Assembly: GCA_016125255.1 (NCBI GenBank)
Contig: WGMD01000002.1
Span: 913,752 to 977,751, forward strand
Source of the DNA: Planctomycetota bacterium
Lineage (GTDB): Bacteria; Planctomycetota; Phycisphaerae; Phycisphaerales; Zrk34
DNA length: 64,000 bases
Direction: 5' to 3'
Shown here piece after piece: positions 16,841 to 24,616 of this stretch (position 1 is the stretch's first letter; every line of letters begins with the position of its first letter). The translations under genes and the position numbers were made by a program. The notes under the pieces are model-generated. The model made no database searches, was not told the DNA's origin, and saw only the letters and a list, made by a program, of their open reading frames with translations.

Positions 16841-17784
16841 CAAATCGATATGTCCAATCCGAAGCGCATTTGGCGGCGGGGCTTGCCACGCGCGGCCAGA
16901 TGCGCACGCCGCGCGGGGCAAGCCCCGCCGCTAAACGCGCTGTCCGCGGCGCGCCGTTCAGCCGGGCGTTCACCCTCATCGAACTCCTCGTCGTCGTGAG
17001 CATCATCGCTTTGCTCATCGCGATCCTGCTCCCCTCGCTTTCGCAGGCGCGCAAGGACGCCAAGAGTCTCGTCTGCGCCACGCATCTGCGCCAGCTCGGC
17101 GTGGCGCTCGCTTCCTACTCCGTCGAGTATCGCGATCACATCTTCCCCTACTACAAATCAGGCGGCATCTCCACCGGCGGCCTCCCCTATGACCATTTCT
17201 GGATGCACGTCATCAGCCCCTACATCGGCGATGACGACCGCGTCCTCCTCTGCCCCGAAGCGCCCGTCGATTACGAACATCAATGGGACTACACCACCGA
17301 CACCGTGCATCCCTACAGCGGATGGGGCACGGTCAGCGTCGCATGGGGCGCCCCCGACACCGGCGGCGGATTCATCAAGGGCTTCGACGGGTCGTACACC
17401 TGGAACGCATGGATGCACGGCGGACGCAACTACGGCATCACCGACGGCGCCAGCCCCGCCTCCGACGCCGCCGACTACAAAAAGCATTTCAACGGCTTGT
17501 CCAAACCCAAGCTCACCGACCTAGCCCCGCTCTGGTCCGACGGCATGTGGGTCGACAACTGGTTCCAGAACAACAAGAACGGCTCGATCACCTTCCCGCC
17601 GACGCGACTGACCGGCGCCAACGGCGGGGCCGGCCGCATCTGCATCGATCGCCATCAAGGCGCGATCAACGTCGTCTTCGCCGACGGCAGCGCCCGACGC
17701 ATCGAGCTGGCCGACCTTTGGGGCCTGACCTGGAACACCGAGTCCACGCCGATGAATCCCCCCGCGCTCCTGCCCACCGAATGA
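16837..17784 (+). CDS. Type IV pilin-like protein with H-X9-DG ending, cassette A
   Basis: A 315-residue protein with a prepilin methylation/cleavage region, [20 protein letters not shown] (Phe near residue 45), which would be processed by a prepilin peptidase. The globular part ends with HQGAINVVFADG (His ~273, Asp ~283), the H-X9-DG ending typical of the large planctomycete pilin-like family. The leader is unusually long (~44 residues), because residues ~11-33 are translated from a 67-bp palindromic repeat. No ATG lies between the repeat and the pilin helix; an ATG inside the repeat at 16900 is a possible alternative start. The gene overlaps the secreted-protein gene by 4 bp. Confidence 0.9.
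   Translation: MTNRYVQSEAHLAAGLATRGQMRTPRGASPAAKRAVRGAPFSRAFTLIELLVVVSIIALLIAILLPSLSQARKDAKSLVCATHLRQLGVALASYSVEYRDHIFPYYKSGGISTGGLPYDHFWMHVISPYIGDDDRVLLCPEAPVDYEHQWDYTTDTVHPYSGWGTVSVAWGAPDTGGGFIKGFDGSYTWNAWMHGGRNYGITDGASPASDAADYKKHFNGLSKPKLTDLAPLWSDGMWVDNWFQNNKNGSITFPPTRLTGANGGAGRICIDRHQGAINVVFADGSARRIELADLWGLTWNTESTPMNPPALLPTE
16869..16935. repeat. 67-bp palindromic repeat inside pilin leader (copy A)
   Basis: The ends TTTGGCGGCGGGGCTTGCC and GGCAAGCCCCGCCGCTAAA are inverted repeats that match at 18 of 19 positions. A copy of the same length lies at 59134-59200 in the other cassette. It is read in the same frame there, giving [10 protein letters not shown]...RGASPAAK in both proteins. It is probably a small mobile palindrome that has been absorbed into coding sequence. 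Confidence 0.9.
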
Positions 17785-17791
17785 TCGGCCG

Positions 17792-19315
17792 TCACTTCAA
17801 TCCGTAAATCGGCCGCAGTTTTTGCCGCAGATGGCGCAGAAGCGGCTCAGCGCTGAGCGCTTCGCCCGTCACGTGCATGCACAATTCGTCCGCCCGGTAG
17901 CGCATCGCATGCTGATGAATGTTCGCCGCGAGCCAGTCGACCAGCGGCGCAAAGTCACCCGCGGCGAAGCGCCCGTCCAGATCGCCGATGTCCCGCCGGG
18001 CCTGTTCGTAGAATTGGGCCGCGTAAAGATTGCCCAGCGTGTACGTCGGAAAATATCCGATCGCGCCCTGCGCCCAGTGCATGTCCTGCAAACATCCCCG
18101 CCGATTGTCCGGCACGTCGATGCCCAGGTATTGCCTGTACTTCTCGTTCCAGGCCGCGGGCACGTCCGCCGCGCTTAAGTCCCCGCGGACCAGCGCCCGC
18201 TCCAGGTCGAAGCGCACCATGATGTGCAGGTTGTAGGTCGCTTCGTCGGACTCGGTGCGGATGAGACTGCGTGCGACGATGTTCGCCCCGCCGTAGACGT
18301 CGTCGAAGGTCAACCCGTCCGTCGCCGCGCCGAAAAATTCGCGCAGCTTCGGATAGCACCATCGCCAGAACGCGGCGCTGCGGCCGACCTGATTCTCGAT
18401 CAGGCGCGACTGGCTTTCGTGAATCGACAGCCGCACGGCGTTGCCCATCGGCGTCCCGGTGTGCTCGCCGCCGGGGACGTGCTGGTTGTAGATGCCGTGC
18501 CCGGATTCGTGCAGGGTCGAGCCCAGCGAATCGTTGAGCATGTACTTCTGAAACCGCGTCGTCATGCGCACATCATCACGATGCAGCGGCAGACAGAACG
18601 GATGCGACGACTCATCGACCCGCCCCCGCGAAAAATCGAAGCCGACCTGCTCGGCGACGTGACGCACGAACGCGCGCTGTTTGTCGATCGGAAGCTCGAG
18701 CGTATTGAACGCATCGCTCGGCGGCGTCCCGTCATCGAGCAGCTCGCCCACAAGCTCGACCAACTCGCCGCGCAGCGGCGCGAACAGGGCCGCCGACTGC
18801 ACCGCCGTCAACCCCGGCTCGAACCCGTCCGCCAGCGCGTCCCACGGCTCGCCCTCCCCCCAGCCCAAACAAGCCGCCTTCTCACGCAGCAGCCCGACGA
18901 TCTTCTTCAACCACGGCTCGAAGGCCGCGAAGTCATCGCGCTTCCGCGCCTCCGCCCATGCGCTCTTGGACAGCGTCACCGCCTGCGACAGCGCTTCGAC
19001 CAGCGACGCGGGCAGCTTCGTATTCCGGTCGAAATCCCGGCGGATTTCCCGCAGATTGACCGCGCTGACGCTTAGCGGATCGTTCGTCAACGACGCGTCG
19101 GCCTCGCACGCGCTCAACCATTCGTCCATGCGCGGATCGGTGCGCCATTCATGCACGAGCCGCGCCGTCTGCGCGATCTGCCGGGCGCGAAACTCCACCG
19201 CCCCGCCGTGCCGCGGCATCATCACTTCCTGATCCCAATTGAGCAGCGCGACCGTCGAATTGAGCAGGCCGATCCGCTGAACGTGGTCGATGAGCTGCGC
19301 GTAGGGGCTCGACAT
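17792..19315 (-). CDS. Family M32 metallocarboxypeptidase (Taq type)
   Basis: A 507-residue cytoplasmic carboxypeptidase of family M32. The zinc site STLHESGHGIYNQ carries the HEXXH motif (His ~269 and ~273, Glu ~270), and the third ligand is the Glu of LSIHESQSRLIENQ (~298). Other family motifs are VALLNWDQEVMMPRHG near the N-terminus and CLQDMHWAQGAIGYFPTYTLGNLYAAQ near the C-terminus. It removes C-terminal residues from peptides. The length is that of the family. The start at 19315 is an ATG preceded in frame by GTG. It is convergent with cassette A, 7 bp apart, and 15 bp downstream of the serine protease gene on the same strand, probably as one unit. Confidence 0.96.
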   Translation of the reverse strand: MSSPYAQLIDHVQRIGLLNSTVALLNWDQEVMMPRHGGAVEFRARQIAQTARLVHEWRTDPRMDEWLSACEADASLTNDPLSVSAVNLREIRRDFDRNTKLPASLVEALSQAVTLSKSAWAEARKRDDFAAFEPWLKKIVGLLREKAACLGWGEGEPWDALADGFEPGLTAVQSAALFAPLRGELVELVGELLDDGTPPSDAFNTLELPIDKQRAFVRHVAEQVGFDFSRGRVDESSHPFCLPLHRDDVRMTTRFQKYMLNDSLGSTLHESGHGIYNQHVPGGEHTGTPMGNAVRLSIHESQSRLIENQVGRSAAFWRWCYPKLREFFGAATDGLTFDDVYGGANIVARSLIRTESDEATYNLHIMVRFDLERALVRGDLSAADVPAAWNEKYRQYLGIDVPDNRRGCLQDMHWAQGAIGYFPTYTLGNLYAAQFYEQARRDIGDLDGRFAAGDFAPLVDWLAANIHQHAMRYRADELCMHVTGEALSAEPLLRHLRQKLRPIYGLK

Positions 19316-19330
19316 CACCGCATCACTCCA

Positions 19331-20860
19331 TCACGGCGTCTTCTTCTCGAACACATCGCGCAGATCGTCGGAGTACGGCTGGCGGATGCCGTTGTCGTTG
19401 AGAATGTCCTCCGACGCCGCCTCGATCTCGGCGCGGCGGAAGACGAGCATCTCGCCGTGATTGCCCGCGAACTCGAAGGTGATGTACTCGTCCTTGGCGT
19501 CGCGGAGGAGCTGCGCCAATTGATGCAGACTCTTGACCTCTACGCCGTTGACGCTCGACACGACCTGCATCGTGTGATCGGAATAGCCCTTGACGAGTTT
19601 GTGCGGGAGGAAGGGCGAAGCGATGATCACCAACTCCTGAACCTCGCCGGGCTGATCGAGCGTGCGCGTCACCAGCGGGCTGGCCGACACGGCCAGATAG
19701 CCGATGAGCCGGCCGGCGGACTGAAGGGTCAGCGTATCGGCGGGGCTGAACACGAGCGGGCCGTACACGAAGTAGCGCGGATAGTGATCGTCGTTGGCGG
19801 GAATCAGTCGCGGCCGATGCGTCTCGACGGGCAATTGCATGGGCATCGGCTTGCCGTCGCGGAGAACCGTGACGTCGAGCTTGCCGTCCTTGGCCAATAT
19901 CGGCACAAGGTAGTCGAATCGCAGGCGCAGGTCGGAGCCGACGGCGACGCTGCCCTCGGAGTCGATCGGATGGTCGCCGATTTTCGTGATCACATCACCG
20001 GACAAGAGCGATGCATCCGGGTCGAAGAGCTTTTCGACCATCACGCCGCCCGTCCCTTCGGGCAGTTTGAGCCGCGCCCGCAGCGCCTCGTTCTCGACAT
20101 CCTGAAAGAGCATCGTCGAAAGCGTCGGCTTGCCGTCGTACTGACCGTCGGCGACATCGTCGAGAAAGCGCTTCACTTCCTCGGCGGGGATGAGGTAGCC
20201 GATGTTCTCGGCTTCCTGCATGCGGCTGAAGACGACGCCGGTGATGACGCCGTCGACGATGGCGGGGCCGCCGGAGTTGCCGGGGTTCAGGGCCGCGTCG
20301 ATCTGCATGCGGAGTCCGCCGACGCTGTGGTAGTACGTGCCGTACTCGATGCGCGAGACGATGCCCTGCGTGACGGACATTTCGGTCCCGCCCATCGGGT
20401 AGCCGTACACCGTGACATTGGCGCGCATCGCCGGTAGGGCCGCGGCGAGCTTGAGCGGTTCGTGCGTGTCGAAGAACGATTCGTCATCGAGCTTGAGGAT
20501 CGCCAGATCCATGCCCGGCGCGACGAACTCGACTTTCGCGGCGATCTTCTGGGCCGAGTGATTGGGCTGCACGTAAATCTGACTCGCGAACGCCACGACG
20601 TGCGCGTTGGTGAGAATGCGGTGCCCATCGATGACGGAGCCGGACCCGCTGATATCGGCGGGGTTCTCCTTGGCCCATGGGCGAAAGACGTTGGGCCGCC
20701 GGACGGTCGAGAGGATCTTCACCACCGACTCGCGCACCTTGTCGACCTGCGCGGGCGTGTCGGTCGGGGCGGGCGGCGCGGTTGGCGTCGGCTGCGCCAT
20801 CAGGGCGTTTTGAATGCACACGAACAGCAGCAGCGCAAGGACAGGATGACGCATCAGCAT
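19331..20860 (-). CDS. Secreted trypsin-like serine protease (DegP/S1C-like)
   Basis: A 509-residue exported protease. The signal peptide LMRHPVLALLLFVCIQNALMA is followed by a Pro/Thr linker. The chymotrypsin-fold catalytic triad is visible: His in LTNAHVVAF (~87), Asp in GMDLAILKL (~118) and Ser in LNPGNSGGPA (~195). The part from about 220 holds PDZ-like stretches (GGVMVEKLFDPDASLLSGDVITKIGD and VSSVNGVEVKSLHQLAQLLRD), which would position substrates or control activity. The start at 20860 is chosen for the leader; an ATG two codons in is equally possible. It is likely a periplasmic quality-control protease. Confidence 0.92.
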   Translation of the reverse strand: MLMRHPVLALLLFVCIQNALMAQPTPTAPPAPTDTPAQVDKVRESVVKILSTVRRPNVFRPWAKENPADISGSGSVIDGHRILTNAHVVAFASQIYVQPNHSAQKIAAKVEFVAPGMDLAILKLDDESFFDTHEPLKLAAALPAMRANVTVYGYPMGGTEMSVTQGIVSRIEYGTYYHSVGGLRMQIDAALNPGNSGGPAIVDGVITGVVFSRMQEAENIGYLIPAEEVKRFLDDVADGQYDGKPTLSTMLFQDVENEALRARLKLPEGTGGVMVEKLFDPDASLLSGDVITKIGDHPIDSEGSVAVGSDLRLRFDYLVPILAKDGKLDVTVLRDGKPMPMQLPVETHRPRLIPANDDHYPRYFVYGPLVFSPADTLTLQSAGRLIGYLAVSASPLVTRTLDQPGEVQELVIIASPFLPHKLVKGYSDHTMQVVSSVNGVEVKSLHQLAQLLRDAKDEYITFEFAGNHGEMLVFRRAEIEAASEDILNDNGIRQPYSDDLRDVFEKKTP

Positions 20861-20952
20861 GGAAGCCCCCAGCCGGTAAATGAGCGGTTGTTGAACGGGA
20901 ATCGGCACACGCGCGGATGATATCACACCGCCGCGCCGCGCACCAAATGCAA

Positions 20953-21681
20953 TCAATACGCCGTCCCGCCGGGGCCCCAGAGCCACCTGCGGAACTCGGA
21001 AAAGTCCTTGGTGATGAGCTGCACCGAGCCGTCGATCATCAGGGCGTTGTAGTGGTCGTAGGTGAGACTTTGATAGTCGGACATGACCAGCTTGTCGCGC
21101 GACTGCTCGCCGACGAAGAGAATCTGATTGGAGTGCAGCTTCCCGCCGCCCTGATCGAAGCGGTCCTCATCCATGGTCTGATGCTTCCAGAACCACGTGT
21201 ACGAGCCCCAGTACTTGCCCAGGGCCGGATCGCCCGCGTCGGGCGGGTTGGGTGTGTACTGCTTGTCCCGGTCATATTCCGAGAGCGGACAGAAGAACAG
21301 ATAGTGGTCCTTCTCCGAAAGGAATCCGCCGGGCTTGGCCTGCGCGGTGGGCTTGCCGGGTTCGAGTTGATCGGAGCGCAGGCCGATCAGCGCGATGGCG
21401 GGATTGCCCAGCTTGTTGGGGAACGCCTCCTCCTGCCCTTCCCAACCGTAGTCCGCCGTGCCATTGCCGAAGATCCACGGCTCCGTCTGCCGGTAGGCCT
21501 GCATGTAGAACTCGGTGGCGATGCGGACCTGACGCTGATTCGATGCGCACACCGTCACCTTCGCGACGTTCCGCGCCTCGGTCAGCGAGGGGAGCAGAAT
21601 GGCGATCAACAGCGCAATGATCGCCACCACCACCAGAAGCTCGATTAACGTGAAAGCCGTGCCTCGTCGCAATGTCATCAT
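20953..21681 (-). CDS. Type IV pilin-like protein
   Basis: A 242-residue pilin-like protein. A short basic leader MMTLRRGTA precedes [20 protein letters not shown], a canonical class of prepilin cleavage and packing helix. The C-terminal part has HYNALMIDGSVQLI, where His and Asp-Gly are six residues apart rather than nine, so it is a variant of the H-X9-DG ending. WGSYTWFWKHQTMDEDRF is characteristic of this exported planctomycete family. The start at 21681 (ATG ATG) gives a normal short leader; the frame is open 30 codons further upstream. Unlike the two cassette pilins it has no palindrome in the leader and no sigma/FecR genes beside it. Confidence 0.88.
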   Translation of the reverse strand: MMTLRRGTAFTLIELLVVVAIIALLIAILLPSLTEARNVAKVTVCASNQRQVRIATEFYMQAYRQTEPWIFGNGTADYGWEGQEEAFPNKLGNPAIALIGLRSDQLEPGKPTAQAKPGGFLSEKDHYLFFCPLSEYDRDKQYTPNPPDAGDPALGKYWGSYTWFWKHQTMDEDRFDQGGGKLHSNQILFVGEQSRDKLVMSDYQSLTYDHYNALMIDGSVQLITKDFSEFRRWLWGPGGTAY

Positions 21682-21802
21682 CCACGAAGTGAAAGCGCTG
21701 CCCACGCACCGTATCGCCCCCAACCGGCGCGATGAGCGTTCCAAATCAGTATACAAACCACGAGAAATCACGACAATCGAAAAATCCCAGCCCCTCGCAA
21801 AA

Positions 21803-22981
21803 TCATGCCCCAGCCAGACGCAGGGCGATGCGGCAGGCGGCGTGATACTGCGGGAGATTGAGCGATTCCTTCGTCGTGTGAATGTCCTTCTGACCGGCGC
21901 CGAGGGTCACGGTGGCGATGCCGTGCGCGTTGAGGTAATTGGCGTCGAGCCCACCGTTGGCGATCCGGTACGTCGCCTTGAGCCCGGCGGCGCGGGCGGC
22001 CTCGGCGGCGGCGAGGACGACGGGCGCCGTCGGGCGCAGCGCGAATGCCTCGTAGTCGTGCTGCACGCTGATCTTCACCGAGCCGCGGCGACCCGCATCA
22101 TTCCTCACGTGCCGCGCCGCTGAGGCGAACGCCTTGCGATACGCGGCGACGATGCGCTTGCGGAAGGCGCGATCGTGAGCGCGCGCTTCGGCGCGGAGGC
22201 GCAGATGATCGGTGACGACGTTCGTCGCCGCCCCGCCTTCGATGACGCCGACGTTGCTCGTGCCGCGGTGGCGACCTTTGCGGACGAGGCCGTGCCATCC
22301 GCCGGCGTCGAGGTCGGCGATGGCGCGGGCGGCGATGACGGTCGCGCTGACGCCGCGCTCCGGATGCACGCCCGCATGCGACGCCACGCCGCGGATGTCG
22401 ATGTTCATCCGATACGCCCCCGTCGCCCCGATGACGAGCTCCGCCGGCTTCCCGCCGTCGAAGTTGAACCCCAGCCGCGGCGATTTGAGCAGTTTCACAT
22501 CCACATGCCGCGCCCCGATGAGCCCGACTTCCTCCTGCACGCACCACAGGAACGTCAGTGGCGGGTGGGGGAGTTTGTACTTCAGCAGCGTCGTGAGCGC
22601 CGTGAGGATCACCGCCGAACCGGCGCGATCGTCGCCGCCGAGTCCGGTGTTGCGATCGGCGGAGACGATGCGGTTGCCGCGCCGGACGGGTTTGCATCCG
22701 ACGCAGATGGGCACGGTGTCCATGTGGGCCGAGAGCATGCGGCGTGGTTCGCGCGTGCGGCCGGTCGAGCCGGGGAGCGTCACGATGATATTCCCGCATT
22801 CGCCGCCGAAGGGGCTTTCCGTATGCGCCTTGTCGCGCTTGATTGAAGAAGCGGGTACAGCGGCGGCGCGAAGCTGCTCGATGATGAACGCCGCGATCTG
22901 CGTCTCGCGCCCCCATTGCCCGGGGATCGCCATCATCTTCATCACCAGCGCCTGCGCCTGTTTGCGATTGGGTTCGTGCAT
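21803..22981 (-). CDS. M20-family metallopeptidase (peptidase T-like)
   Basis: A 392-residue di-zinc aminopeptidase of the M20/tripeptidase group. Metal ligands and catalytic residues are visible in MLSAHMDTVP, NTGLGGDDRAG, CVQEEVGLIGA and the final KDIHTTKESLNL. The dimerisation (lid) domain begins near ATGAYRMNIDIRGVASHAGVHPERGVSA, with the conserved SHAG. No signal peptide is seen, so it is probably cytoplasmic and recycles peptides. The start at 22981 (MHEPNRKQAQALVMKM) is chosen because further upstream the frame runs into a dispersed intergenic repeat (23048-23117). Confidence 0.93.
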   Translation of the reverse strand: MHEPNRKQAQALVMKMMAIPGQWGRETQIAAFIIEQLRAAAVPASSIKRDKAHTESPFGGECGNIIVTLPGSTGRTREPRRMLSAHMDTVPICVGCKPVRRGNRIVSADRNTGLGGDDRAGSAVILTALTTLLKYKLPHPPLTFLWCVQEEVGLIGARHVDVKLLKSPRLGFNFDGGKPAELVIGATGAYRMNIDIRGVASHAGVHPERGVSATVIAARAIADLDAGGWHGLVRKGRHRGTSNVGVIEGGAATNVVTDHLRLRAEARAHDRAFRKRIVAAYRKAFASAARHVRNDAGRRGSVKISVQHDYEAFALRPTAPVVLAAAEAARAAGLKATYRIANGGLDANYLNAHGIATVTLGAGQKDIHTTKESLNLPQYHAACRIALRLAGA

Positions 22982-23047
22982 CACGATACGGTACACGCTC
23001 GACTCACCCGCCGCGAGCGGCGTCGTCTTTTGCCTTGCGATGACAAT

Positions 23048-23117
23048 TGACAAATGCCTAATGCCTAATGACCAATGCATTTGTCATTAGGCATCAGGCA
23101 TTTGTCATTGGTCATAT
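23048..23117. repeat. Palindromic AATGAC-type dispersed repeat (copy 1)
   Basis: A ~70-bp imperfect palindrome made of short A/T-rich words such as ACAAATGCC, TAATGCC and AATGACCAATG, followed by their complements. It stands out by base composition from the GC-rich surroundings. Related copies occur at 62631-62713 and 62993-63067. It lies between two minus-strand genes and has no coding potential of its own. Confidence 0.85.
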
Positions 23118-23129
23118 CGAACCCCGCTC

Positions 23130-23333
23130 TCACTCAACGGGGTTCGCCGGGATCCGCTGCTCGACTTCGCGCGGGTCAGCGGACTCGAAAAACTGTTCCA
23201 CCGCCTCGGTCAGGTTCCGCTGCGCTTCTTCGACGCTCGCCCCCTGGCTGGCGATGTCCAGTTCGGGACACAGCGCGACAAAACCGTCCGATTCGCGTTC
23301 GATCACGGCGGTCAGTCGTTGAATCCGTTTCAT
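23130..23333 (-). CDS. HicB-like (UPF0150) protein without a visible HicA partner
   Basis: A 67-residue protein with the HicB/UPF0150 fold signature: RLTAVIERESDGFVALCPEL, then ASVEEAQRNLTEAVEQFFES. HicB proteins are antitoxins of HicA mRNA interferases, but solitary copies are common and may have other roles. No HicA-size basic ORF is adjacent: to the left lies a repeat and to the right a divergent gene. A C-terminal DNA-binding domain is absent. The start at 23333 has a GGAG site; an ATG at 23351 lies 7 bp after a TATAAT and would be a leaderless alternative. Confidence 0.75.
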   Translation of the reverse strand: MKRIQRLTAVIERESDGFVALCPELDIASQGASVEEAQRNLTEAVEQFFESADPREVEQRIPANPVE

Positions 23334-23358
23334 GTGCTGCGGCTCCGACATGCGTGCC

Positions 23359-23364
23359 ATTATA
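23359..23364 (-). promoter_or_regulatory. -10 element (TATAAT) for the HicB-like gene
   Basis: A perfect TATAAT on the minus strand, 7 bp before an ATG at 23351 and 25 bp before the preferred start at 23333. Transcription should begin close to 23351, leaving a short leader with GGAG for the start at 23333, or none if 23351 is used. No clear -35 partner is visible. Confidence 0.55.
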
Positions 23365-23397
23365 GTCGAGCCCGCCGCGAGCGGCGTCGCGAAGCGG

Positions 23398-23403
23398 TAG
23401 AAT
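23398..23403 (+). promoter_or_regulatory. -10-like element (TAGAAT) immediately upstream of the Tsr3/DTW gene
   Basis: TAGAAT ends 6 bp before the ATG at 23410 and no Shine-Dalgarno site is present, which suggests a leaderless transcript. It is divergent from the TATAAT at 23359-23364. Confidence 0.45.
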
Positions 23404-23409
23404 CGAATC

Positions 23410-23883
23410 ATGCCCGATGCGCCTGCGACGATCATCATTCGACATCAGAAAGAGAACCTCGCCAAGTGTTCACTCAAAGGCATCAGCGCGCGGGCGGAGG
23501 TGAAGATGCTGCGCTATCCGCTCAAGGGGCCGATCGATTTGACCGGCCGCATCGCGCTGACGCTCGACGCCCCGCCGCTGTCGCGCGACGATGCCGACAC
23601 GGGGCTGGTGCTGCTGGATGCAACGTGGCGTCATGCGGAGCGGATGACCAGCGGCCTGCGGCGTGAACTGGCGACAACTATCCCGCGCTCCCTGCCGGGC
23701 GATTTCGTCACGGCGTACCCTCGCTGCCAAACCGCCTGCCCCGACCCGACGCGCGGACTGGCGAGCATTGAGGCGCTGTTCATCGCGTACCACCTCCTCG
23801 GCCGGGACACGACCGGCCTCCTCGACCATTACCTCTGGCACCAACAGTTTCTGGAATCGAACGCAGCGCTGCTCTCATGCTGA
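23410..23883 (+). CDS. Tsr3/DTW-family RNA aminocarboxypropyltransferase-like protein
   Basis: A 157-residue protein whose N-terminus (RHQKENLAKCSLKGIS) and core (LVLLDATWRHAERMTSGL, where DTW is replaced by DATW) resemble the Tsr3/DTW group. These proteins transfer an aminocarboxypropyl group from S-adenosylmethionine to ribosomal or transfer RNA. Later it has FVTAYPRCQTACPDPTRGLASIEALFIAYHL, matching the conserved C-terminal part with the SxxEA-type motif. The length suits a compact member of the family. The target RNA is not predictable. It stands alone on the plus strand between minus-strand genes. Confidence 0.75.
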   Translation: MPDAPATIIIRHQKENLAKCSLKGISARAEVKMLRYPLKGPIDLTGRIALTLDAPPLSRDDADTGLVLLDATWRHAERMTSGLRRELATTIPRSLPGDFVTAYPRCQTACPDPTRGLASIEALFIAYHLLGRDTTGLLDHYLWHQQFLESNAALLSC

Positions 23884-23901
23884 AGCATTGAAGTCAATTC
23901 A

Positions 23902-24561
23902 TCACCGACGACGGCGGCGACCGATCAGCGCGGCGCCGGCGAGAAGGATGCTCAGCGAGGCCGGCTCGGGGACCGGCCCGAACACGAGGTACTGGCCGGG
24001 GTTGCCCAGGTCGCCGGACGTGGCCAGATACGAACCGTACACGTCGCCGACGAACGAAGTATCAACGGCCGACGGATCGTTCGTGCCCAGCGCGCCAAGC
24101 TGAATGTTCCCGCTGACGTCCTGCGTGCGGAGCGTGCCGGGGAAGTTCTGATCGCCGTAGGTCAGACGATCCACGAGGTTGCCCATGTCGTCGAACAGGT
24201 TGATCTCGTCATTACGGCCGAGGTTGTTGGTGTACTCGCCGATGACCTTCACCGAGTTGGGCAGACTCCACGCGGCGCGGAAGTCGGCTTCGGTGGCTTC
24301 GGTGATGACGACCGATTCGCCGGCGGCGAGCGTGCCGAAGGCCGACAGGTCCAGCACGCCGGGCGTGCGGCTGTCATCGTCATACGACCATCCGGTCAGA
24401 TCGACGCTCGTCAAGCCGACGTTCGTGAACTCGACATACTCGCCGGGCACGCCTGAGTACATCCATTCGGTGATGCGGACGACCGCGTGAGCCGGGCTCG
24501 CGGCGGCGAAAGCGACGGCGAACATCATCACGGACAAAAACGCATTCTTCTTTGCGAACAT
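23902..24561 (-). CDS. PEP-CTERM protein with lamin-tail-like domain
   Basis: A 219-residue exported protein. The signal peptide is MFAKKNAFLSVMMFAVAFAAASPAHA. The body, VRITEWMYSGVPGEYVEFTN then VDLTGWSYDDDS and LAAGESVVITEA, is a lamin-tail (LTD) immunoglobulin-like domain, often found in surface proteins. The end is a classical PEP-CTERM sorting tail: VPEPASLSILLAGAALIG followed by a run of Arg. It is therefore probably exported, sorted and released or attached by an exosortase system, which is not in this window. It lies just downstream of another PEP-CTERM gene on the same strand. Confidence 0.9.
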   Translation of the reverse strand: MFAKKNAFLSVMMFAVAFAAASPAHAVVRITEWMYSGVPGEYVEFTNVGLTSVDLTGWSYDDDSRTPGVLDLSAFGTLAAGESVVITEATEADFRAAWSLPNSVKVIGEYTNNLGRNDEINLFDDMGNLVDRLTYGDQNFPGTLRTQDVSGNIQLGALGTNDPSAVDTSFVGDVYGSYLATSGDLGNPGQYLVFGPVPEPASLSILLAGAALIGRRRRR

Positions 24562-24616
24562 GGTGGTCTCCCGCCTGCGTGAACGACAGGCATAAAAGGG
24601 TGCTTTCTCGAACTTT

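Noticed and set aside
23130..23438. HicAB toxin-antitoxin module
   Set aside because: Only the HicB-like partner is present; no HicA-sized basic ORF was found on either side.
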